This document shows positions 1-9,727 of a DNA stretch of 64,000 bases, piece by piece; position 1 is the stretch's first letter, and each line of letters opens with the position of its first letter. Below the pieces are notes generated by a model. That model saw nothing but the letters and a program-made list of their open reading frames with translations, searched no databases and had not been told where the DNA came from. Position numbers and translations under genes: made by a program. Source of the DNA: Meconema thalassinum (Eukaryota > Arthropoda > Insecta > Orthoptera > Tettigoniidae); assembly GCA_946902985.2 (NCBI GenBank), contig OX336391.1, positions 71,091,947-71,155,946 on the forward strand, written 5' to 3'.

Positions 1-685
1 TGAATTAAGTCAAATTTGATTTACTCTTAGTACATCTGTCATACTCGTTGCGGTCCTACCGATGATAAAGTTTGATCCAATGTTGAAATTGGAATATAAT
101 AATAAAGGTTGAATGGTGATTACATAGTAATGATCCACAAAGTAAAATCATATAATGTCAATTTGTACTGAAATATCTGGTGAAAACGTCATGTGTTATG
201 AAATAGTACAACGTATGTGTCATCAAAATGCAATGTTAATTCAGGAAAGAAATGAGTTAAATATAGTTCTATGGATCTATCTAGAATAGTGACGAAATTA
301 AGTTGGTAATAATAGAGAACTTAAGTTGGCAGCCCTGGTACCATGTGCTTTATTTCAATCCCTTGACACCAGAGTTCGCATGAGCGTTCACCGTTCAGTA
401 TGTCATATACATCCCACATGGCCGAGAGTACGTCATGGTATCAATTTCTGACACCGCGCGCTCATTGTTTCTCTAACCACTGCCAGCTGGATCTTACCAT
501 TGCCAGCTGGATCGATCGATCGAGTTGGCAGTGCGTCTTACACTTCCGTTCGAACGGAAGTGTGCCAGCTGGTGCCACCTTGATCGTTCCGATCCACTTC
601 CGTCCCTTTTTTCAAAATCACTCCCACAAAAATATCCAGCAACCGAGTGGAAAGATGTTACACATCAAAAACTGCAATGAAATAA
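1..685. other. Unrecognised AT-rich flank
   Basis: No coding region is supported here. A 97-codon open frame at 400-693 has no family-like motifs and is cut up by direct and inverted repeats (TGCCAGCTGG occurs at 481, 501 and 563). The segment ends where an integrase-like reading frame becomes open, after a TAA at 683-685. It could be the 5' part of that gene or older repeat DNA. I cannot tell which. Confidence 0.5.
540..563. repeat. Perfect 24-bp palindrome
   Basis: Positions 540-551 (acacttccgttc) are followed directly by their exact reverse complement at 552-563 (gaacggaagtgt), with no spacer. It lies beside repeated TGCCAGCTGG words and a run of atcg at about 511-521. Function unknown. 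It could be the tip of a foldback element or a binding site. Confidence 0.85.
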
Positions 686-1153
686 GGAAGTAACGATATC
701 AGGTTTTTAAGACGATATGACATTATTGAAATAAATGGTATTTCAAAATTAATACACCCTGTCACAGACCAAGACAGCATAAGGTATTATGTTTTTGATG
801 AAGAGTTGTTTGGAGTTCTTAATGAAGTGCACATATCCACTGGACACGGAGGAAGAGATCGTATGATTCAGCAATTGAAGGTGAAATTTCAAAATGTTAT
901 TACAAAGGACATTTTACAATTTTTAAGCTTGTGCGAACATGAGATGAGACATAAGATGAAAAGACTGGTTGTAAAGCCTTTGTTATTCAAGGAAATGAAT
1001 TCACGATGTCAAGTGGACTTGATTCACTTTCAGTCGCAACCTGATGAAGACTTAAAATTTATAATGGTGTACCAGGACCATTTAACAAAATTTGTTGTGC
1101 TAAGACCACTGAAATCAAAGACTGCGGAAGAAGTGTGTAATAATATCGTTGAT
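686..1153 (+). pseudogene. KRBA2-like integrase gene, segment 1 (interrupted)
   Basis: This is the first visible part of an integrase-derived protein resembling the KRAB-A-domain-containing-2-like proteins of animals, whose integrase core is related to Ty3/gypsy and Ginger integrases. The frame is open from 686. It carries the HISTGHGGRDRM block of the zinc-binding N-terminal region and then CQVDLIHF, whose Asp is the expected first residue of the DDE triad. The reading stops where the hammerhead repeat array is inserted at 1154, and resumes in the same sense at 2241. Downstream in-frame stops and two large insertions make it a pseudogene. No start codon or N-terminal exon is recognised. The family assignment is from memory of motifs. 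Confidence 0.75.
1142..1153. repeat. Left 12-bp target site duplication of the hammerhead array
   Basis: aatatcgttgat, identical to 2241-2252. The two copies bracket 1154-2240. Removing one copy plus the insert restores an uninterrupted integrase reading frame, so this is a genuine insertion footprint. Confidence 0.9.
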
Positions 1154-1188
1154 TAAAACTCAGCCATTCTTCTAGGTTTGTGCCGTGT

Positions 1189-1263
1189 CTGTGTGGGGTT
1201 TCGCCTAGGACACCAAGTAGGCTCATCGGCGGGCTCTTGGTGTCCCCACCCGGATCCCCACAG
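1189..1263 (-). ncRNA. Hammerhead ribozyme, array copy 1 (degenerate)
   Basis: 75 nt on the minus strand. Stem III strands, the 5-bp stem I, 4-bp stem II and the GAAA strand are recognisable. The cleavage triplet reads AUC (an allowed NUH) but breaks one stem III pair. Stem I ends in a G-U wobble. The CUGAUGA box reads CCGAUGA. It is probably weak or inactive. Confidence 0.6.
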
Positions 1264-1439
1264 GAGTGACGAACTGCGCGCCACCTCCCTTTATATAGAG
1301 TGCAACTGCACTCCTTGACTGCGAGAACTAAACGCTCAAGCAGCCTGAACCTCCCTATGAAGGCTTCCAAGAAGATGGTATATTGGCTTTCACGGCCGGT
1401 GAATTAAAACTCAGCAATTCTTCTAGGTTTGTGCCGTGT

Positions 1440-1514
1440 CTGTGTGGGGTTTCGCCTAGGACACCAAGCAGGCTCATCGGCGGGCTCTTGGTGTCCCCGC
1501 CCGGACCCCCACAG
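1440..1514 (-). ncRNA. Hammerhead ribozyme, array copy 2
   Basis: 75 nt on the minus strand with the same fold as the copy at 2103-2177. The triplet is GUC, stem I is CGGGC/GCCCG, stem II is GCCU/AGGC, and GAAA and a bulged ~10-bp stem III are present. The only core deviation is C for U at the second base of the CUGAUGA box. Confidence 0.68.
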
Positions 1515-1612
1515 GGGTGACGAACTGCGCGCCACCTCCCTTTATATAGAGTGCAACTGCACTCCTTGACTGCGAGAACTAAACGCTCAAGCAGCCTGAA
1601 CCTCCCTATGAA

Positions 1613-1674
1613 GGCGGGGACACCAAGAGCCCGCCGATGAGCCTGCTTGGTGTCCTAGGCGAAACCCCACACAG
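1613..1674 (+). ncRNA. Hammerhead ribozyme, partial copy 3 at the inversion joint
   Basis: Plus-strand copy lacking the 5' strand of stem III and the GUC triplet. It starts 2-5 nt downstream of where the cleavage site would be. Bases 1613-1615 (ggc) fit both the minus-strand unit on the left and the plus-strand unit on the right, so the joint shows a 3-nt microhomology. Confidence 0.6.
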
Positions 1675-1817
1675 ACACGGCACAAACCTAGAAGAATTGC
1701 TGAGTTTTAATTCACCGGCCGTGAAAGCCAATATACCATCTTTTTTGGAAGCCTTCATAGGGAGGTTCAGGCTGCTTGAGCGTTTAGTTCTCGCAGTCAA
1801 GGAGTGCAGTTGCACTC

Positions 1818-1825
1818 TATATAAA
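1818..1825 (+). promoter_or_regulatory. TATA-like box in the repeat unit
   Basis: TATATAAA, repeated at 2069-2076 and on the minus strand in the inverted units. It is preceded by the perfect inverted repeat AGTGCA-GT-TGCACT (1803-1816). About 35-45 nt downstream lies the ribozyme. It may drive transcription of the repeat by RNA polymerase II, but this is inference from spacing alone. Confidence 0.35.
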
Positions 1826-1851
1826 GGGAGGTGGCGCGCAGTTCGTCACTC

Positions 1852-1926
1852 CTGTGGGGGTCCGGGCGGGGACACCAAGAGCCCGCCGATGAGCCTGCTT
1901 GGTGTCCTAGGCGAAACCCCACACAG
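1852..1926 (+). ncRNA. Hammerhead ribozyme, array copy 4
   Basis: 75 nt on the plus strand, exactly 251 bp before the last copy. Predicted cleavage follows C1862 in a GUC triplet. All stems and the GAAA strand are intact. The core box reads CCGAUGA instead of CUGAUGA. Confidence 0.68.
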
Positions 1927-2102
1927 ATACGGCACAAACCTAGAAGAATTGCTGAGTTTTAATTCACCGGCCGTGAAAGCCAATATACCATCTTTTTGGA
2001 AGCCTTCATAGGGAGGTTCAGGCTGCTTGAGCGTTTAGTTCTCGCAGTCAAGGAGTGCAGTTGCACTCTATATAAAGGGAGGTGGCGCGCAGTTCGTCAC
2101 TC

Positions 2103-2177
2103 CTGTGGGGGTCCGGGCGGGGACACCAAGAGCCCGCTGATGAGCCTGCTTGGTGTCCTAGGCGAAACCCCACACAG
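2103..2177 (+). ncRNA. Hammerhead ribozyme, canonical core (copy 5)
   Basis: A full type III hammerhead fold. Stem III pairs 2103-2112 with 2167-2177 (10 bp, one bulged A at 2172). GUC is 2111-2113, with predicted cleavage after C2113. Stem I pairs 2114-2118 with 2132-2136. CUGAUGA is 2137-2143. Stem II pairs 2144-2147 with 2160-2163. GAAA is 2164-2167. Loop I (GGACACCAAG, 2121-2130) and loop II (CUUGGUGUCC, 2149-2158) are perfectly complementary over 10 nt, which could form a kissing interaction or compete as a plain hairpin. Of the four copies with complete strands, this is the only one with the canonical U in the core box. Since CCG to CTG is a CpG transition, it may be a later change rather than the ancestral state. 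Confidence 0.8.
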
Positions 2178-2240
2178 ACACGGCACAAACCTAGAAGAAT
2201 TGCTGAGTTTTAATTCACCGGCCGTGAAAGCCAATATACC

Positions 2241-2252
2241 AATATCGTTGAT
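2241..2252. repeat. Right 12-bp target site duplication of the hammerhead array
   Basis: aatatcgttgat, identical to 1142-1153. The integrase reading frame resumes in it (ID in the peptide sense). Confidence 0.9.
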
Positions 2253-2890
2253 ATTTTTACTTTGTTAAGCGCTCCTTGTGTTTTACAATCAGACAATGGG
2301 AGAGAATTCATTAGTAAAATTATTGACAGTCTGGTTAATACATGGCCAAACTTCAAAATGATGCACGGCAAACCACGACATAGTCAGAGTCAAGGTAGCG
2401 TCGAAAGAGCCAACCAGGACATAGAGAATATGATAACCCCCTGGATGCAAGACCACAAAACTTCAAAATGGAGTGAAGGCTTAAAGTTTATTCAACTTAT
2501 GAAAAACAGTGCATTGCATAGTGGGATAAAATAATCCCCGTATGAGGCAATGTTCGGTTGCCCCCCGAGACACGGCTTATCTAGTTCAAAACTACTAACT
2601 GAGGTACTGGCAAATTTAGAAACAGAAGAGGATCTTCAATGCGCAATCGATCAAATTCAGCAACAATAAGAAAACGAAATTGGAAGTAACAGGAATGGAA
2701 ATCCTGGAGAAAATGAAACAAACCAAAATGTATCAAGTGGTGAAAAGCTCTTAGTTGATAGTGATTATCTCCTTACTGACCTGGACAAATCTACTGAGGA
2801 CATCAAGGTACAGAGAAATGAAGCTTTCTACTGTCTAGAAAAACAAGCTAAACGCATGAAAGAAACAAGATGTTCGGTAAAGAACATATA
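2253..2890 (+). pseudogene. KRBA2-like integrase gene, segment 2
   Basis: Continues the integrase from 1153. LQSDNGREF supplies the second catalytic Asp. QGSVERANQ supplies the catalytic Glu in the usual retroviral-type integrase spacing. A TAA at 2532-2534 interrupts the frame just before SPYEAMFGCPPR, a block typical of the end of this integrase core, and a second TAA follows at about 2667. Recognisable coding continues to about 2880 with a charged stretch (KQAKRMKET). The same protein picks up again at 32688 on the far side of the nested transposons. A possible donor GT lies at about 2877, so I cannot exclude that the transposon pile sits in an intron rather than in an exon. Confidence 0.72.
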
Positions 2891-3092
2891 GCTTACTTTC
2901 CCCTAAATGCATGGGTATTGTTATAACTCTTTGTCCTTTTGAAGGAGTATAATTGAATGTTGGTTTTAGTAGCTTGTTGAAATACAACGTGCTATAGGGA
3001 TATTAAAAATGAATATGAGGTGCCCTTTGCTGGTGCTAACCATTGGGCTGAAGACCTTGTAGTTCAGTCAAAAGATACTTCCCACAATAAGG
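2891..3092 (-). mobile_element. Left remnant of the outermost Helentron-like repeat
   Basis: Bases ~2995-3092 match pieces of the ~292-bp repeat unit of 31204-32530 (shared words aggtgccctttgct, ccttgtagtt and cttccca). This indicates that LINE-A inserted into that repeat array. A small hairpin, gttg-aaata-caac, lies at about 2975-2988 and might mark the element end. 2891-2950 is unrecognised. The left boundary is uncertain. Confidence 0.45.
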
Positions 3093-3355
3093 TAGTGGGA
3101 CGTGGGTTGGCGACCACGGGACCCCAGCTGAGTCCGGCATTGCTTCTACTTACCTGTGCCGCGCTCCTCTCTGTCTTCTTTCCTGTCGACCTCACTTGGT
3201 CAACTCGTGTTCTCTTCTGACCCCAACGGTATAAGGATATCCGAGGCCTAGGGAGTCTCTTCATTTCCCGCCTTAATTCCTGATTCCCTCCTTCTGTGAG
3301 GGGTCAGCCTTCTTTTTCTTTTTATGTTATCTCCTGACTTCTGCTCAAGGCCCTC
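3093..3355 (+). repeat. Repeat R, left part (likely LINE-A 5' end)
   Basis: Begins gtgggacgtgggttgg and runs to the BEL A insertion point. It continues at 12045 after the BEL. An inverted, diverged copy of the joined repeat lies at about 16065-16520 inside the Helitron. No coding capacity is apparent. It is either the LINE-A 5' untranslated region or an independent repeat into which BEL A inserted. Confidence 0.65.
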
Positions 3356-5643
3356 TGGGTAGATTATTGGCTGAGGAATAACCTAACCACCAAGGGAAGA
3401 TGATAAAGAGAAGGAGATGGATTTCGGACCAAAGAAAAAAGGATGGAGAAATAGGAAGAGAGTTTGACATAAGTTATAATTATGAGTACTTCCTCAAATG
3501 CGACAAGTGGTGAAAACCCTATTAAGAGATTTATTTGCATTAAGTAGGGCATGGGCCTAGGAAGAGTAAGGAAAGCAGGATCTTGCCTAACCGTTATGTT
3601 TGCGAAATGATATATCCAAAAACAAATATTTAATTTATTTAACAAGGCAAAAGAGCGTAATGAATTTAACAAAGCCATATTTTCAATTTGTTAACAATTT
3701 GGGGTCACAGACCTCCGAAAAAACATCTAAAGTTTGCGCCAGGCAATTAACAATTCATTAGGTTTCAAACCTTTATAAAATCCTCGCAAGAATTTGAAAT
3801 AGCGAAGATAAAATACAAAATTTAAAGACAATTAAAGTGATTTAAGTTTGACAATAAATCGAGTACAAGGTGTGTACTTTAAGAAATTCTGGGTAAATAT
3901 CTTGAAAAGAGTAACAAATTCGAAAGAAACAACAACAAAAAGCAGGTAGAATAAAAGAGAAGTTCCTATAACTTCTTGTATTGAAGCTGAATTACTTTTA
4001 GTAATTACACAAATAGGGCAGGTCACTTACTGTGAAACCTGAAGAGAAAGTCAAAAGGAAGGTTCTAGACCTCCTATGTTTAAGTAGGAATCACGAGACA
4101 AATGGGGCAAGTTTCCCTTTCGTGAAACCTAGAAATAACTCACTTATGAGTTGAAAGAATTGTATTCCCTAATTAGAAGGGAGAAACAAGATAATTAGAA
4201 ACGTGTACAAGACACGTAGTTATGCAGAAGTTAATTAATTACATGTAAGCAAAAGTGGGAGGGCACGTGTTTAGCGTGATACTTCATTGAAAAAGACCTA
4301 AAGTAACAATTTTATTTTGGGTTGTTAGTAAGAGGTTTAGGAAAGATCAACTGGGATGGAAGGTAAATGTTCATGGCCGTATTTATAATAATCGGACGAG
4401 CGCGACGCGGAAGAAATACTGAAAGAACACTGTTTTTCACTATAGTCTGTTGAAATGGATGAAAAGTTCACTGGAGTAGCGCAAAAGTTTATGGCAAAGA
4501 AAGTTATTGCAATTCTGGAAAATAACTAGTTACACTGGATAGGCGAGAGTCTATTGCTTGAGAAGGTTGTAGATTATCATTAAATACGCCAGAGAAAATT
4601 CCAACGGAGGAAGGAACATTAGCTATTGAGCAGTAATTTATAAGGAAGATTCCTCATTTTTAAATAGTATTCCCACAAGTGAGTGGAAAATACATGACGG
4701 CACGACTTGTAGATAGAGTGCAGATTCTGGAAGGTTCCAGAGCGATCCTAATAGAAGAATAGGGCCAAAATTATTCCAGCGGTGGAACGAGCTTAATATT
4801 TTATAGACAGTGGGTATTCAATAATATCCCTCGTTGTGAGAAGATTTCTCATAAGAAATGCAGCTTTCTATTAAGATTTGCTTAGACAGACAAAAGCTTA
4901 ACATGGAAAATCCCGCGAAGGATGATTATTGCCACAAATAAGTAATCTCACACTGCCTATAAATGATTATTAAAAGCATGTAGGTATTAAAACCGATGAA
5001 GATGAGGTTATAACCTGAAGTCTGTACTTATCTTTGCTGCATGGCGACGGTGAAGTTCCCTTTGACGATTTACATTAGAGTTCCAACATAGCGTGGAATG
5101 AAGAGAATGCCTCTTTATTTGAGGAGGCTAGCTCGAGTTGAGCTTTGACTGACTAAGTCGACTGCCGACGCACAAGTGAAACCCACTCAGCGAAGCGCAG
5201 AGGGATCAGGAAAGGGAAAAGGAGACAAAAGGAAAACATATAAGCATAACCAACATTGAAAAGTTAAATTCTCTTGATAAGATGGTCTTCAAAGAGTTGA
5301 TAGTAGGCGACACTATCGCAGCCTGGTGGGTGAAAAAGGAGACGAAGTTCTCTTGATCACGGAGATGATAGCTGGCGATGGCGACGAGATCTGGTGGCCA
5401 GATTGATAAGGAAGTCCTCTTGCACCGGGAAGAATTGAGGAACTTCAGAGATTCGCTGCTAGATGACGTTAGGTGAGTCATGGAAGATATATATCTAGAA
5501 CAGACTCACGAATAACATGAGAACACTAAACAGCAAAGAGAACATAGGAGATCATTGTTGGTGTTTGAGAAAAAGGAAGGAATGAACAAGCAAAGAGCAT
5601 TAAAAATATAATCTATCTTACCGTGTATTCCAAGAATACACCA
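3356..5643 (-). repeat. BEL A 3' LTR (left)
   Basis: Starts tgggtagatt and ends gaatacacca on the plus strand. The last 21 bp hold the inverted repeat gtgtattc-caa-gaatacac, present in all four BEL LTRs of the window. Short open frames inside are not supported as genes. Confidence 0.93.
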
Positions 5644-5793
5644 AGCTTGGAGAGGAAACACCAACAGAGAGCAGGATAAACAATTAAAAAAATTTAAAGG
5701 TAATGGTGCAATTAAAGACAGCGGTCTTATCATGTGACCGTTAGTAGTCAGGATTCTGGCTACCCTGACTCTCCCATCCCTTCCAGGATAACA

Positions 5794-7758
5794 CTACGTC
5801 ACTCTACCAGAAATCCAGACCAGGGGAGGAGAAACATCCCTAACCAGGACCAAGTCCCCCACTTTGATGTCGGGACTGGAAAGAAACCACTTCTGTCTCC
5901 GTTGCAAGGAAGTTGAATATTCCAAGTTCCACCTCTTCCAGAAAGAATTGCGGAGGGCTTCAAGTTTACGCCAAAGAATAGGTAAATTAGAATCCCTGTA
6001 AGAATTGGGAAGAGGAGGAGGGGCAGAAAGAGAAGTGCCTATAAGGAAGTGACCAGGTGTGAGTGGAAGCAGGTCATCAGGGTCATTGGAAAGCAGAGTT
6101 ACAGGGCAAGAATTAACAACACCTTCAATCACAAAGTAGCTAGAAGCTGCGGGAAATAAAACTCTAGTAAAGATTGCGATAAGATGCGAAAGAAGAATTA
6201 ACAAGTTTAAACAAAGCGTATAGAAACAAGTACGTCTATTAAGGATAAGAATATACCAAATAAACAAAGGAACTATGCGAGTAGGAGGCAAGAACGCCAT
6301 AGGTAACAACAATCTAGTAGCCATGAACAATGACCTTAAGTTATAATAAGCATCAAAGGGGTTAATCAGAAAAATACTTAAGTCAGCGAGAAACGTGACG
6401 TGACAAGCATAAATACAGAAACACATCGAATGTAACGACGAGAAAAAACAAGTTTGTTCATCAATGAACAATAAGATTGCAAAATATGTAAGCAAGGTGC
6501 AATACATGAGCGCGTAAAAAATATGCAACGATGTTATGAAACAGGAATCGAAGCAGTTATATGATACGAGCGGGAGTAAGTGGGAGACATAGGCATGAAC
6601 GAACTTGACCCACATAGTACAGCGAGATAACGAATATAAATAGCTGAAAGAGTCCTTGACCAGAACAAGTTTATTTTGGCAATGAGGTGAGCAGCTTCCG
6701 AAGTTACGGGAGCAACTCGCAAGACAATGGTTGGCAGTCAGCCTGAGTTGAGATAAGGAAAACTTGTTCTGACCTTTGGCAAGCATAAAGGAAATAAACG
6801 GCAGCTTGGCCTTACCCGATTTTGTATACAAACAAGATTGACAAACAAGCAGTTCGAAATAAACAAACAACACTAGCGCAATCAGCTGTGACTTAAAGCG
6901 GAGCAAGTGACACGACATGCAGTCATTCGTGGCTTGGACGTGAAAAACCAATTTAGAGACATATGAAATAAAGTAGGAAATCAATTTCGCATAATTTTGA
7001 GGATCACGGAATCCGACAATTTTCAACAGAAAAAAGCTTAATTCTTCCGAACAAAGAAGAGAAGCTGGGACATTGAGAAGGAGTTTATGCGTAAGAATAG
7101 TTATTCTAGATGCTAGAGAATTCAGATTTTCAAGCTGTTCCAAAAGCGGCTTCCGATTGTAAGGAAGGGGGAAGGAGCCGGCCGTGGCCATCCTACTAAA
7201 TAGCGAAAGAAGTGAAACATAGCTTACAGCGAAATGATGGTGACTGATAGCCATGGTTTTACACAAGGGGAAGATAGTTTTCGATAGAAAGTTTAAGCAA
7301 TTACCTGCTATAAAAAATGACATGAGAAAGTAAACTAAGTAACACAAGGCGAGGCGAACTTGAATTGCCATTTTATGCGGGAATAAGGCAAAACCATTTA
7401 AACAACTTTCAAAGGTGGCGTAGTTGTTTACAATGAGACATCGTTTCGGCAAGTGTTTTTCAAATGTATCGAGATCGAAAACATAAGTGTTCTCTTTTTC
7501 AGAAATGGGATTTATATCAGCTGTAACAAAATGACATTGCGATTTGGTTTGAAGACTGGGATGTTGGATTTCACCAGTAATAACCCAACCAAAATCGGTG
7601 TCTCTGGCGACCACGTTTGAGGATAACTTGCGAACCTGTTTACGAAGGCAATTCCAGAAAATATTGGCACTAAAGGGTATGTCAATGGGGTTTTGTATGT
7701 TGAACAAAGGATCGGCTAGCCTTAAATGCGAGGGAATGTTTAAACCTGAAATATCCAC
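5794..7758 (-). pseudogene. BEL A chimeric pol ORF with foreign hydrophobic core
   Basis: A 654-codon open frame. Its first ~80 residues match the region between protease and RT of BEL copy B (e.g. PSHLRLADPLFN, SSNVVARDT). The last ~110 residues match the C-terminal end of copy B (EGVVNS, DPDDLLPLTPGHFLIG, KVGDLVLVRDVSPP). In between, roughly 6134-7525, lie ~460 residues with no resemblance to RT, RNase H or integrase. They are rich in Leu, Phe, Cys, Ser and Tyr with several membrane-like runs, yet free of stops and in frame at both joints. The plus strand here has no comparable open frame. The frame as a whole is cut off from gag-protease by a TGA at about 7840. The segment's origin is unknown. 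It could be a captured sequence or a non-autonomous subfamily's own internal region. Confidence 0.6.
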
Positions 7759-7839
7759 AGAGTGACTTGGAGTGTCTTCTCCAATGCTATTGAGAATGAG
7801 ACAATTCAGTTTAAGAAAGTTGTTTCTGTGACAAATGTC

Positions 7840-8347
7840 TCATATGGTTAGCTTTGAGAACTGTAAACCTTGCGATTTTGAGCTGTTGATGCCCGACACG
7901 TTAATAGAAGTAGGGTTTACAGGTAGGCCTAGTTTACTGATCAAAGAATTAGACACAAAATCATGAGTTGCCGCTGAATCAAGAAGACCGCGTGCACGGA
8001 CCCAGTTGCCAAAGTTATCCTGAACTTCGATTTGGACAGTAGACAATAATATTTGAGCACTGCGAATGGACTTGGCATTTTGAATGTACGATGAAGCATT
8101 GGAATTGTTAGCATTATCACTTTTCCGAGAAGTAGATGCTGTCGATGACCTTGCTTGATCATGACGATGTAGTAATGTGTGATGAGCTTTTTCACAATGG
8201 AAGCAAAGTCTTGTGGACTTGCAATTTGAAGCAGAATGAGTGGGCGCTAGGCAGTTGAAGCAATGTTTGTTTTGGGAAACTAATTTTCTTCTGTCGTCGA
8301 CTGACAGTTCTTTAAAGGATTTGCATAGATATAAGGCATGGGAATCT
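7840..8347 (-). pseudogene. BEL A zinc knuckle and protease remnant
   Basis: Continues gag after a TGA in the first zinc-binding segment. The knuckle CFNCLAPTHSASNC (CX2CX4HX4C) and the protease block LLDSAATHDF are readable and nearly identical to copy B. The frame ends at a TGA at 7840-7842, where copy B has an Arg codon. Confidence 0.8.
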
Positions 8348-8349
8348 TT

Positions 8350-9498
8350 TCAAAGTATACACTTAAATGGTTCATTTAAACTCTTGCGAGGTTCGCTTTG
8401 AGTGCTTAAAACGACAGAGCTAGCAATACGGCGTTCACTAGACCTAGTTGGGTAACCAGTGGTGTTTGGCTTAATTTTAGATGAGCTGGACCCAGGTTTT
8501 TGGGTACTAGACGCTAAGCGTTCGCTTTTAGGTTTGATAGACATTAATTCAAATTTAGAACTCGGAGATGAGGGTTCACTTTGATTTGCTAGAGCGGATA
8601 ACAGCTGGCATCTGGCATTTATGAAAGTGACTAAATGCTCGTAAGAGTAGTCGTCTTCTCTAGAAAGTTCAATCTCCCAAGCTTTAAGGGTAGCAGCATC
8701 AACCTTAGAAACCACTAAATGTATTAGGAAAGTATCCCAGTGTTCAGTGGGTCGATCTAATTGGGACAGAGCTTTAACGTGAAGTTGTGTAGTGTCAACG
8801 AGAGTACGCAAACTAGTGACGTCATTGTGCTGTGACGCAGGTAGGTTGAATAGAGCCTTCGTATGGCGTTGAATACGTAACCGTAAATTTCCGTATCTTT
8901 CTTTCAATAAGTTAAAGGCAATGGGGTAATTTTTGGCACTTAAAGGGAGTGCTTTAACTAACTGCAGAGCTTGACCTCGGAGGATAGATCTCAAATAATG
9001 AAACTTGTAGATGACTTGAATGTCTTCATTGTCATGAACAAGAGAGCAAAATAATTCATAGTAAGAATCCCAAGTAGATTCGTCTCCGGAGAAGTGGGGT
9101 AAATCGATTTTAGGTAGAATTGTCTTGGGCTTGTGAATACTATCGCGGAAAGAAGTTTGTGGTTCGTGAAGGGAACCATGAACATAAGCGTCCTTTTTCT
9201 GCTCCTCTTCGAGTTGGCGTATTATTTTGAAAGCAGAACCTATGCCTTCGTAATATTGGTTTTCTACTTCGACTCGATCTTCGGTTTGATTGAGCATACA
9301 AGTTTCTATTTCAGTTTGGATGTTACAATAATTTTTAAATGAGCGTTCAAAATCCCTTACACGATGTTTCAACAAGTCTAATTGAGCTTCTGAGGGATCT
9401 AGCTCTTTGATGTATTTTCTGAATCGGGTAATTTGTCCTTTATAGGATGCTCGTTTAGCAGTAAGTTTTTCATCCTTATCCTTTTCAGTAGGAGCCAT
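8350..9498 (-). pseudogene. BEL A gag (truncated by a stop)
   Basis: 382 codons, near-identical to residues 1-382 of copy B gag. It has a charged N-terminus with a likely coiled coil, then the DUF1759-type gag domain (LPKIDLPHFSGDESTW at about residues 128-143). It ends at a TGA where copy B reads Cys in the CILCKD segment, so the nucleocapsid zinc fingers and protease are disconnected. Confidence 0.85.
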
Positions 9499-9727
9499 GT
9501 CAAGGTAAATAGATTAAGGTATAACTCACGAAACTGTGGAACCTTGGAAATGCTGTCAGGCTGGCAGCAGCAAATAAGTTGAAAGAAAGGAGACAGGAGC
9601 GGCCTCTTTCCCCTTCGCAGACTTTGCACGATGTAGTTATAGCTGAAAAATTCAAAGCAGGTATTAATAATTTGCAAGGTATTGTCAAATAACCTTTGAA
9701 AAAGAATAACAAATGACAAATGGACTC

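Larger units (their letters stand above)
1154..2240. mobile_element. Inverted tandem array of ~251-bp hammerhead repeats (retrozyme-like)
   Basis: 1,087 bp inserted in the integrase gene with a 12-bp target duplication. It contains five repeat units with a 251-bp period. The first two (about 1154-1614) run on the minus strand and the next three (about 1615-2240) on the plus strand, head to head. Each unit carries a hammerhead-ribozyme fold, and upstream of it a TATATAAA box preceded by the inverted repeat AGTGCA-GT-TGCACT. There is no protein-coding capacity; open frames across the array arise from the repeat. Tandem ~250-bp monomers with self-cleaving motifs and a 10-15-bp target duplication match metazoan retrozymes (small non-autonomous retroelements linked to Penelope-like elements). 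The inverted organisation is atypical. A ribozyme-bearing satellite is the alternative. Confidence 0.7.

Noticed and set aside
400..693. 97-codon open frame near the left edge
   Set aside because: No motif, composed largely of repeated TGCCAGCTGG words and the palindrome, and ends before the integrase frame in a different context.
1059..2268. Several overlapping open frames of 69-124 codons on both strands
   Set aside because: They are translations of the 251-bp hammerhead repeat. The same peptide recurs in each unit and in opposite orientations.
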